NCBI GenBank assembly: GCA_026992215.1
Contig: JALXAI010000126.1
Span: 1 to 7,549 of the forward strand
Length of the DNA: 7,549 nt
Reading direction: 5' to 3'
DNA from: Desulfobacterales bacterium
GTDB lineage: Bacteria > Desulfobacterota > Syntrophobacteria > B119-G9
The notes below the pieces were generated by a model. The model saw nothing but the letters and a program-made list of their open reading frames with translations. It was not told the origin of the DNA and did not search any database. The position numbers and the translations under genes are program-made. Of this stretch, positions 1 through 5,152 are shown one piece after another; position 1 is the first letter of the stretch; each line of letters begins with the position of its first letter.

Positions 1-969
1 TTCAATCAAGGCCTTGGAAGCCTTATGCCTGTATCTTATCTGCACCAGGGCTTTTAATGTTTCGTGCGGGCGCGGGATCGATACCCAGTTTAGGTCTGAC
101 ACTATAAATCTTCTGCCAAGAAGTTCCTCTCTTTTGCCGATCCTCACCGTATTCGTTCCCGGATCTACACCCGTCACGTAATATGGCTCCCTGTCCGGAA
201 TACCAATCCCGCGCCTCTGTCCAATCGTGTACCTGAATATGCCTTTGTGCCGCCCGAGAACCTTCCCGTTTCTATCCACTATGTAACCGGGTGAATCACC
301 CATGCCGGTTACCTTTTTTATGAAATTCTTGTAATCGTTATCCGGGATGAAACATATCTCATGGCTTTCCTCCGACGGGAGGCTGACAAGATTTCTTTCC
401 TTAACATACTCGCACACCTCCTTCCTGGTCTTTTCTCCCAGGGGAAAGAGGGCATTTTCGAGCTGTTCCTGGGAGAGCCGGTAAAGGAAGTAGGACTGAT
501 CCTTGCTCTTGTCCACCCCTCTTAAAAGCTGCCATCGCCCCGAGGCTGTATCTTTTCTGATCCTGGCGTAATGGCCCGTCGCAAAAGACTTTGCCCCGTA
601 TTCGAAGGCCTTTTGCAAGAGAATACCGAACTTTATCCTGGCGTTGCACGGGATACATGGATTGGGTGTAAAGCCTTTCAGGTAGGAAGAAACAAACGGT
701 TTTATGATTAAATCTTTAAAAGGCTCTCTAAGATCGACAATCTTTATTTCGATTCGAAGATTTTCCTTTATCTTTTCAATGGATATCCCTGTTTTTTTTG
801 AATCGAGGGGAAAATCACCGGCTTGCCCTCCGTGGCTGGCAGGGCTCCCGACAACCATGTGTATCCCCCAGATTTCAAGTCCCTGTTCCATCAGCAGCAA
901 CGCTGTTGTCAGACTGTCTACACCGCCGCTCATCGCTATCGCAACAGGCTGCCTTGTCGAGTTCTTCAT
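1..969 (-). CDS. mnmA: tRNA-specific 2-thiouridylase MnmA (3' end beyond window)
   Basis: MnmA adenylates U34 of the Glu, Gln and Lys tRNAs and inserts sulfur at C2, giving s2U in the wobble position. It is cytoplasmic. The visible 323 residues are collinear with the family, whose members are usually about 350-370 residues, so only a short C-terminal piece is missing. The N-terminal PP-loop SGGVDS is at 14-19. The motif NPCIPCN at 103-109 holds the expected catalytic Cys (C108) plus a second Cys (C105). ATGHYARI is at 130-137. HEICFIPD at 203-210 holds the second catalytic Cys (C206). YTIGQRRG is at 247-254, followed by the beta-barrel region. Start: the ATG at 969 has GGAAG six bases upstream; an in-frame ATG at 975 would sit almost on that site. 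The start lies inside the preceding iscU-like frame (95-base overlap), so the genes are probably translationally coupled. The identification is very secure. Confidence 0.97.
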   Translation of the reverse strand, partial: MKNSTRQPVAIAMSGGVDSLTTALLLMEQGLEIWGIHMVVGSPASHGGQAGDFPLDSKKTGISIEKIKENLRIEIKIVDLREPFKDLIIKPFVSSYLKGFTPNPCIPCNARIKFGILLQKAFEYGAKSFATGHYARIRKDTASGRWQLLRGVDKSKDQSYFLYRLSQEQLENALFPLGEKTRKEVCEYVKERNLVSLPSEESHEICFIPDNDYKNFIKKVTGMGDSPGYIVDRNGKVLGRHKGIFRYTIGQRRGIGIPDREPYYVTGVDPGTNTVRIGKREELLGRRFIVSDLNWVSIPRPHETLKALVQIRYRHKASKALIE

Positions 970-1372
970 GGTCATCTTCCAACGGGACCACTTTTTCGGG
1001 GTGCCCCTGTTTTTTCCAGTAATCATTTATAGCTGCTTTAAGAGCGTCTGTTCCCAGGTTACTGCAGTGCAATTTTTTCGGGGGGAGGCCACCAAGAGCC
1101 TTAGCCACATCGTCCCTGCTGATCTTTGCCGCTTCTTCAAGGGTTTTACCCTTCGCCATCTCTGTCACCATGGAACTTACGGCAATGGCAGCACCGCAAC
1201 CGAAGGTTTTGAATCTTATGTCTTCGATTCTATTATCCTTCACCTTGATCACCATTCGCATGATGTCCCCACACGATGGATTACCTATCTCCCCGATACC
1301 GTCTGGATCTTCAAGGTCGCCGACGTTCCTGGGGTTCATGAAATGATCCATAACTATCTCACTGTATTGCAT
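875..1372 (-). CDS. iscU: IscU/NifU-type Fe-S cluster assembly scaffold
   Basis: This is a scaffold on which Fe-S clusters are built from iron and cysteine-derived sulfur before transfer to apoproteins. The IscU domain covers about residues 1-126. The three cluster cysteines are C34 in NPSCGD, C59 in FGCGAA and C103 in LHCSNLG, and the conserved Asp is D36. At 165 residues it is longer than stand-alone IscU (about 125-130). The extra tail (about 128-165) is acidic then Cys-containing (C143, C144, C151), does not resemble the NifU C-terminal domains, and coincides with the start of mnmA in another frame. GGAGG lies six bases before the ATG. It starts 28 bases after the ferredoxin gene stop and overlaps mnmA by 95 bases, so it sits mid-operon. 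The family call is secure. Whether it acts as a general Fe-S scaffold or mainly serves tRNA thiolation is inference. Confidence 0.93.
   Translation of the reverse strand: MQYSEIVMDHFMNPRNVGDLEDPDGIGEIGNPSCGDIMRMVIKVKDNRIEDIRFKTFGCGAAIAVSSMVTEMAKGKTLEEAAKISRDDVAKALGGLPPKKLHCSNLGTDALKAAINDYWKKQGHPEKVVPLEDDHEELDKAACCDSDERRCRQSDNSVAADGTGT
976..980 (-). promoter_or_regulatory. Ribosome binding site that fixes the mnmA start
   Basis: On the minus strand GGAAG lies six bases before the ATG at 969 and only touches the alternative ATG at 975. It is inside the iscU-like coding frame, as expected for overlapping, coupled genes. This favours 969 as the mnmA start, giving the N-terminus MKNSTRQPVAIAMSGGVDS, a normal distance before the PP-loop. 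Confidence 0.5.
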
Positions 1373-1400
1373 CTGCTTCCTCCCGGGCCTGTTCTTGTCC

Positions 1401-1826
1401 CTAAAACTCGATGTTTCGGTTAAAACTAACTGTCATGGCTCGCGTGGGACAGGCTTTTACACAAAGCTCGCAAGCGCTGCACTTGTCCGAGTTAAAAACA
1501 ACTCTCATGGATGGCCTTTCTATATCCAGCGCACCTGTGGGACACACCGCGGTGCACGCGCCGCACTGGTAACATACTTCTTCGTCTCTTCTCACATCCT
1601 GGGCAATCGTGTCAACCTGTACTCCAAGCCTCTGAAGATATTCAATACCCTTCTCGTAATCCTTTCTGTTTCCCCGCAACTCCATGACCATTAACCCTTC
1701 TTTTCGAGGGAAAATGGTTGCCTTAAGGATGTTAAACGTCAGGTTATAGTTACGAACGAGATTGGTAACGATCGGCTTGTCCACCACATCCTTTGGAAAT
1801 CTCAGTACAATCATCTTAGCATACAT
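1401..1826 (-). CDS. NIL-domain protein with 2[4Fe-4S] ferredoxin
   Basis: The 141-residue protein has an N-terminal NIL domain (about 1-77, the small ferredoxin-like fold also found at the C-terminus of MetN ABC proteins). A bacterial-type dicluster ferredoxin follows. Cluster motif one is C85, C88, C91, C95-Pro and motif two is C116, C119, C122, C126-Pro, all intact. Such NIL-ferredoxins are known partners in sulfur chemistry, for example beside the homocysteine-forming DUF39/COG1900 proteins of methanogens and sulfate reducers; no such partner is visible here. It is the first gene of the minus-strand operon with iscU and mnmA, so a role as electron donor for sulfur transfer or cluster assembly is inferred. 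Start: the ATG at 1826 has an AGG nine bases upstream. An ATG at 1814 (MIVLRF) is possible but has a poorer site. The open frame extends to 1901, but that stretch holds the likely promoter and lacks family similarity. Confidence 0.92.
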   Translation of the reverse strand: MYAKMIVLRFPKDVVDKPIVTNLVRNYNLTFNILKATIFPRKEGLMVMELRGNRKDYEKGIEYLQRLGVQVDTIAQDVRRDEEVCYQCGACTAVCPTGALDIERPSMRVVFNSDKCSACELCVKACPTRAMTVSFNRNIEF

Positions 1827-1872
1827 TTGTCTTTGCCTGCTTTTAGGGTATAATTTGTCGAAAACAATCCTC

Positions 1873-1901
1873 TGTCTAAAAAATAGATATAGGTATGTCA
1901 A
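1873..1901 (-). promoter_or_regulatory. Candidate sigma-70 promoter for the ferredoxin-iscU-mnmA operon
   Basis: Reading the minus strand there is a perfect -35 TTGACA (1901-1896), a 17-base spacer and a weak -10 TAGACA (1878-1873; three of six consensus bases). The predicted start near 1866 would leave about 40 bases of leader before the ferredoxin ATG. The -35 and spacing are good and the -10 is poor, so this is tentative. Confidence 0.4.
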
Positions 1902-1903
1902 GT

Positions 1904-1909
1904 TATAAT
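1904..1909 (+). promoter_or_regulatory. Candidate -10 box TATAAT for the 116-residue gene
   Basis: A perfect TATAAT lies 34 bases before the ATG at 1944, a normal leader length. No recognisable -35 stands 16-18 bases upstream (that stretch is A/T-rich, AAATAG), and there is no extended -10 TG. The box begins two bases beyond the minus-strand TTGACA, so divergent polymerases would compete if both sites are used. In A/T-rich DNA a chance match is possible. Confidence 0.3.
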
Positions 1910-1943
1910 ATGTTTTTCAGGATTAGTTAAGAGGGAGGCATAA

Positions 1944-2294
1944 ATGAGCAAGTACATGCAGATAGATGTAAGGATCGTGCCTTTTTACGAGGGGAGCTTC
2001 TCCAGGTGTTTCCCGAAGCTCTTTGAATTCTTGAGAGAAATCGGCTACGCATCCTACGTCGATGAGGACAGGTCGCTTTACCAGATGGTAGATATCCTGG
2101 AAAGCATAGTAAAAAATGAAGGTGTTCCGGAAGACTACCGCGAGAGGGTAGAACCTTTTTTCAGAAAAGCAAAAGAGATAAAAAAAGAAGCACGTGAAAT
2201 GCTTCTTTCGAGAAAATTGGACGATCTTGATAAGCTTCTGTACCAGCTTGAAGATCTTTTTGAAGATCTGGAGCGGGAAATCGGCTACAGATAA
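1944..2294 (+). CDS. Small unrecognised protein, 116 residues
   Basis: I do not recognise a family. The start is well supported by GGGAGG five bases before the ATG, and a second Met at residue 5 has no better site. The N-terminal third (MSKYMQIDVRIVPFYEG) looks like a beta strand followed by aromatic-rich helical sequence. From about residue 41 it is strongly helical and charged, with alternating Glu/Lys patches at 70-85 and a heptad-like acidic end (LEDLFEDLERE) suggesting a coiled coil or helical bundle. There is one Cys, no signal peptide and no membrane segment, so it is probably cytoplasmic. It is divergent from the sulfur-transfer operon and convergent with the Tudor-like gene, so it is likely a single-gene transcript. 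The good ribosome site and clean coding character argue it is real. Confidence 0.75.
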   Translation: MSKYMQIDVRIVPFYEGSFSRCFPKLFEFLREIGYASYVDEDRSLYQMVDILESIVKNEGVPEDYRERVEPFFRKAKEIKKEAREMLLSRKLDDLDKLLYQLEDLFEDLEREIGYR

Positions 2295-2356
2295 AGTCCG
2301 TACCACCCGCCATATTTCATGCCGAGCGCAGTGTTTGCCTTCAAGCCGCACATGTG

Positions 2357-2737
2357 TCAGCCGAGAGGATAGTTCATGGCCATGAGCTTTCTACCGTCTT
2401 CAAAGAAGACTTCCATTTTCTTGGGTGTAAGTATCTTGCAAACGATGCCCATGCCAAATTTTTCGTGGGAAATCAGATCTCCCTTCTCGTACTTGTCATG
2501 AATGCTGTAATTTTTCGCCTGCGACACGTCCACCTGATTGATGTACTTCTGCCAGTCCTTGCTGCTCTTTATATCTTTTATCTCTATCGCCTTCTCAGCG
2601 GAACTGACAAGCGCTTCGAATTCAAGGAGTTCATCGTCAACAACTTCTTCAGTGATATCATCATCTTTCAGCAAATCGGGTACCACAATGTCATCGTTGA
2701 TAATTTTTGATGTTTTTTCTTCCAGTTCTTTTTCCAT
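2357..2737 (-). CDS. Acidic protein with C-terminal UvrD/PcrA-tail-like (Tudor/KOW) domain
   Basis: The 126-residue protein has a very acidic, probably flexible or helical N-terminal part (1-70, Asp/Glu clusters at 15-39). Its compact C-terminal beta domain (about 82-123) carries the pattern YEKGDLISHEKFGMG followed by a KKMEVFFEDGRK strand pair. That pattern (G-D-x-I-x-H-x-K-F-G-x-G, then V-x-F-x-D-G-x-K) matches the C-terminal Tudor-like tail of UvrD/PcrA helicases, and related small stand-alone proteins exist. In PcrA/UvrD this tail binds RNA polymerase, so a nucleic-acid or polymerase-associated role is conceivable but only inferred. GAGG lies eight bases before the ATG. It has its own candidate promoter upstream and appears monocistronic. 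Only 62 bases separate its stop from the convergent plus-strand gene, and I see no strong terminator hairpin there. Confidence 0.8.
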   Translation of the reverse strand: MEKELEEKTSKIINDDIVVPDLLKDDDITEEVVDDELLEFEALVSSAEKAIEIKDIKSSKDWQKYINQVDVSQAKNYSIHDKYEKGDLISHEKFGMGIVCKILTPKKMEVFFEDGRKLMAMNYPLG

Positions 2738-2798
2738 GGGTTATTCCTCTTCTGCTTTTCCCTTCTCTGCTACACGTTGAGTTGGTGTTAATATAAAA

Positions 2799-2827
2799 AT
2801 CATTAATGACCCTGCTAAAAAAGTCAA
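2799..2827 (-). promoter_or_regulatory. Candidate sigma-70 promoter of the Tudor-like gene
   Basis: On the minus strand: -35 TTGACT (2827-2822, five of six), a 17-base spacer, and -10 AATGAT (2804-2799, four of six). The expected start near 2792 leaves about 55 bases of leader before the ATG at 2737. Confidence 0.45.
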
Positions 2828-2937
2828 CTCTTTTTATCCGCACTTAAAACAAAACCGGGAACCAGGGCCGAGCCTACCGGCTGTCAGTCGAAAGTAATAA
2901 GTCACTTCTCTTTATCCACTCCTAATGCTTAATTCTC

Positions 2938-2967
2938 TTGTTTTTGTTCACCCTGCCATGATATTAA
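2938..2967 (+). promoter_or_regulatory. Candidate extended -10 promoter for the AEC-DHS-guaBA cluster
   Basis: TTGTTT (2938-2943), an 18-base spacer, then TATTAA (2962-2967) preceded directly by TGA, which gives an extended -10 pattern. Transcription would start near 2974, about 90 bases before the AEC start. It competes with the TATAAT at 3013 as the likely promoter. Confidence 0.35.
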
Positions 2968-3012
2968 ACTTTTTTCTTTAAGGGCATTCACGACGAAAAT
3001 CGGAGATGTTTC

Positions 3013-3018
3013 TATAAT
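3013..3018 (+). promoter_or_regulatory. Candidate -10 box TATAAT upstream of the AEC gene
   Basis: A perfect TATAAT lies 44 bases before the AEC ATG, giving a leader of roughly 38 bases. The 17-base-upstream hexamer (ACGACG) is not a -35; TTCACG at 2987-2992 would need a 20-base spacer. It could be an activator-dependent promoter or a chance match. Confidence 0.3.
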
Positions 3019-3062
3019 TAATCTTCACATCCACGTCAAGCTTTTTGGAACTTTGTGGCCAT

Positions 3063-4007
3063 ATGGGTAAGATCATCATTACCATAGCTCCTATATTTGC
3101 CGTAATAATTTTCGGAAGCGTTCTGCGTTTGAGGGGTTTTTTTCCGAAAGAGTTCACCAGGGCGGCAAATGATCTCGTGTACCATGTTGCCATACCGGTT
3201 ATGATTTTTGAAAAGGTTGCCAAGTCCGACTTCGGAAAAAGCATAAGTTTCAGCGCGGCCTTCGGGCTGGTAATTGCGGTGATGATGGCTTTTGCACTAA
3301 TCTGCCTTTTCAGCAGGATGACCGGATTTGCCGATAATACAAAGGCCACGCTAATACAGAGTTCTATACACGGGAATCTCGGATACGTTGCTTTTGCCGT
3401 CGCCTACTACTTTCTGGACAGTGATGGGTTTGCCAGGACGGTGATTATCGGGAGCTTTCTGATACTTACCCAAAATTTTCTCTCGGTCAGTATTCTTGAA
3501 TATTTCATCGGGAAGAGTAAAAGTTCGCGGAAAATAAACTGGATGGAGGTTTTGAGGGCGATATCGATTAACCCGATCATTATCGCCACCATGCTGGGTA
3601 TCCTGGTAAGCTTAACCAGGTTATCCATCCCCGTTTTTCTCGAAAGAACGTTAAAAATCATAAGCAGTATGGCACTTCCCATGGCACTTTTTCTCATCGG
3701 CGCATCAATTCGGGTTGGAGATCTCAAAAAACACTTTCGTGAAATACTGACCGCGAATATTTTTAAACTGGTTGTATTACCCGCCACAGGGTATCTCTTT
3801 TTCGCGCTGCTCAAAGTGCCCATGGAGTACCAGCTTCCGGGGTTGATACTCCTTGCGGCACCGAGTGCAACGGTTACATACATAATGGCAGTGGAACTCC
3901 AGGGTGACCCGGAGCTTGCGGCGACAAACGTGTCGGTGAGCACCCTCGCATCGGGGGCGGGATACATACTGTGGCTTACGATAGGGTCGCGTGGTTTTAC
4001 AGGATAA
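3063..4007 (+). CDS. Auxin efflux carrier (AEC) family permease
   Basis: This is a 314-residue integral inner-membrane protein with about ten hydrophobic segments (roughly 1-20, 37-53, 62-84, 103-118, 125-148, 167-185, 197-217, 230-250, 257-277, 286-308) in two halves around a short basic loop (150-160). Family marks are the interrupted helix with IPVMIFEK (44-51), NP in ISINPIII (167-174), SMALPMALFLIGASI (202-216) and PSATVTYIMAVE (267-278). The length is typical of bacterial AEC proteins. The family exports or exchanges organic acids and, in plants, auxin; the substrate here cannot be told. Start: the ATG at 3063 is chosen; an in-frame TTG at 3045 would add six residues but has no ribosome site. 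The site for 3063 is also weak, suggesting low expression. It is 36 bases upstream of the DHS-like gene, hence probably the same operon. Confidence 0.9.
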   Translation: MGKIIITIAPIFAVIIFGSVLRLRGFFPKEFTRAANDLVYHVAIPVMIFEKVAKSDFGKSISFSAAFGLVIAVMMAFALICLFSRMTGFADNTKATLIQSSIHGNLGYVAFAVAYYFLDSDGFARTVIIGSFLILTQNFLSVSILEYFIGKSKSSRKINWMEVLRAISINPIIIATMLGILVSLTRLSIPVFLERTLKIISSMALPMALFLIGASIRVGDLKKHFREILTANIFKLVVLPATGYLFFALLKVPMEYQLPGLILLAAPSATVTYIMAVELQGDPELAATNVSVSTLASGAGYILWLTIGSRGFTG

Positions 4008-4043
4008 TAACCACGATTGTGAAGGCAGGGAGAAAATCAGAAC

Positions 4044-5138
4044 ATGGAGAACGATTTAACAAGAAAACCCGATCAGTACAGTGATGGCAAATGTGACTCA
4101 CTTGTCCCTCTGACCAGCCTCGACATAAAGAAGGTCAGGAATTTCTCGGATCTTCTTGCGGCAATGGAAAAAACAGCATTCGGGGCAAGAGCACTGGGTG
4201 AGGCAGCCAGGGTATTAACGGCGATGGTTAATGACAGGGATTGCCTGGTTGTGGGCACCTTTTCGGGAGCCATGACGGTCGCAAAAATGGGTATGATCAT
4301 TTGCGACATGATAAATTGGGGCTGGCTTGATATCATCGTCACCACCGGTGCGCTGATGGCTCACGGGCTCGTGGAAGGCGTCGGGATGCAGCACTTCAAG
4401 TACGACCCCACCATGGACGATCGCCAGCTTTACCTGAAAGGTTATAACCGTGTATACGACACCCTTGAACTGGAAAAAAACCTGGATAACGTGGAGCAGA
4501 TCTTTTCCGAGATCCTTGAAAGGATAGACGCGTCAAAACCTGTTGCTTCCGAGGAGATATGCAGGAAGATCGGAGAGTGGTTGAGTGAAAATTCGTCAGG
4601 GCCCGGCATACTTAAAAGTGCCTTTGAAAAAAATGTACCGGTATTCGTACCGGCTTTCACGGATTCCGAACTCGGGCTTGATTTTGCCACGTGGATGATG
4701 AAAAAAGAACTCGGCACGACTCCCGGCACGGATCCGTTCAAGGCCCTGAGAAAACTGGCTCTCAACTTCAACCCGTTTCTGGATTTATGCAGTTACGCGC
4801 AACGTGTTGCCACGGCTAAAAAAGTGGGCATTTTCACCATAGGCGGCGGAGTGCCTAGAAACTGGGCTCAGCAGGTCGGCCCTTTTCTGGAGATAGCCAG
4901 GAATCGGTGCGGCGTGGATATTCCACAGAAAAAATTTTCATACGGTATACGAATTTGCCCGGAACCCGTTCACTGGGGTGGGTTAAGCGGATGCACATAC
5001 CAGGAAGGCATTTCGTGGGGTAAATTCATACCTCCGGAACAGGGTGGAATGTATGCCGAGGTTTACTGCGATGCAACAATCGCCTGGCCGATTTTAATAA
5101 AAGGTGTTAAAGAAAGGATCAACCAAACCAAAAAGTAA
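4044..5138 (+). CDS. Deoxyhypusine synthase family protein (bacterial DHS-like)
   Basis: The 364-residue protein matches the whole DHS fold. Visible marks are GTFSGAM (71-77) in the NAD-binding region, TTGALMAHGLVEG (100-112), VPVFVPAFTDSELG (198-211), NPFLDL (243-248), IGGGVPRNW (266-274) and EGISWGK (321-327), whose Lys327 matches the catalytic Lys of eukaryotic DHS. DHS moves an aminobutyl group from spermidine in an NAD-dependent way. In archaea and eukaryotes the acceptor is eIF5A, which bacteria lack; bacterial members are thought to act on small amines, as in homospermidine synthesis. The segment corresponding to the human active-site His288 (in GGGVVKHH) reads GGGVPRNW here, so Asn273 replaces it. 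The exact substrate is therefore uncertain. AGGGAG lies 11 bases before the ATG. The gene is 36 bases after the AEC permease and 14 before guaB, so co-transcription is likely. Confidence 0.9.
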   Translation: MENDLTRKPDQYSDGKCDSLVPLTSLDIKKVRNFSDLLAAMEKTAFGARALGEAARVLTAMVNDRDCLVVGTFSGAMTVAKMGMIICDMINWGWLDIIVTTGALMAHGLVEGVGMQHFKYDPTMDDRQLYLKGYNRVYDTLELEKNLDNVEQIFSEILERIDASKPVASEEICRKIGEWLSENSSGPGILKSAFEKNVPVFVPAFTDSELGLDFATWMMKKELGTTPGTDPFKALRKLALNFNPFLDLCSYAQRVATAKKVGIFTIGGGVPRNWAQQVGPFLEIARNRCGVDIPQKKFSYGIRICPEPVHWGGLSGCTYQEGISWGKFIPPEQGGMYAEVYCDATIAWPILIKGVKERINQTKK

Positions 5139-5152
5139 ATTAGGAGCTGCCG

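Larger units (their letters stand above)
2738..3062. other. Intergenic region between divergent genes (325 bases)
   Basis: I see no credible gene here. It carries the leader and candidate promoter of the minus-strand Tudor-like gene on the left and candidate promoter elements for the plus-strand AEC gene on the right. The centre (about 2830-2930) has only short weak inverted repeats (for example GCCG...CGGC near 2868-2882) and nothing I can name as an operator, riboswitch or RNA gene. Confidence 0.6.

Noticed and set aside
704..1423. A 239-codon plus-strand open frame
   Set aside because: It lies antisense to mnmA and iscU, which are certain by motif, and its product looks like no protein family; it is a shadow.
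1827..1901. N-terminal extension of the NIL-ferredoxin to 1901
   Set aside because: The extra 25 residues have no family support or ribosome site and would cover the candidate promoter; the ATG at 1826 gives the normal NIL start.
2252..2269. Perfect inverted repeat AGATCTT / AAGATCT, looks like a small hairpin
   Set aside because: It lies inside the coding sequence of the 116-residue protein, where it encodes the repeated Glu-Asp-Leu pattern; there is no T-run or terminator context.
2295..2356. Bidirectional terminator between the convergent genes
   Set aside because: A terminator is expected here, but I find only short palindromes (such as ACATGT) and no stable stem with a T-run.
3045..3062. 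TTG start adding six residues to the AEC permease
   Set aside because: No ribosome site precedes it, and family proteins begin just before the first membrane helix, as the ATG at 3063 does.
2978..3967. Minus-strand open frames opposite the AEC gene
   Set aside because: They are antisense shadows of a clear membrane protein, with low-complexity products and no start signals.
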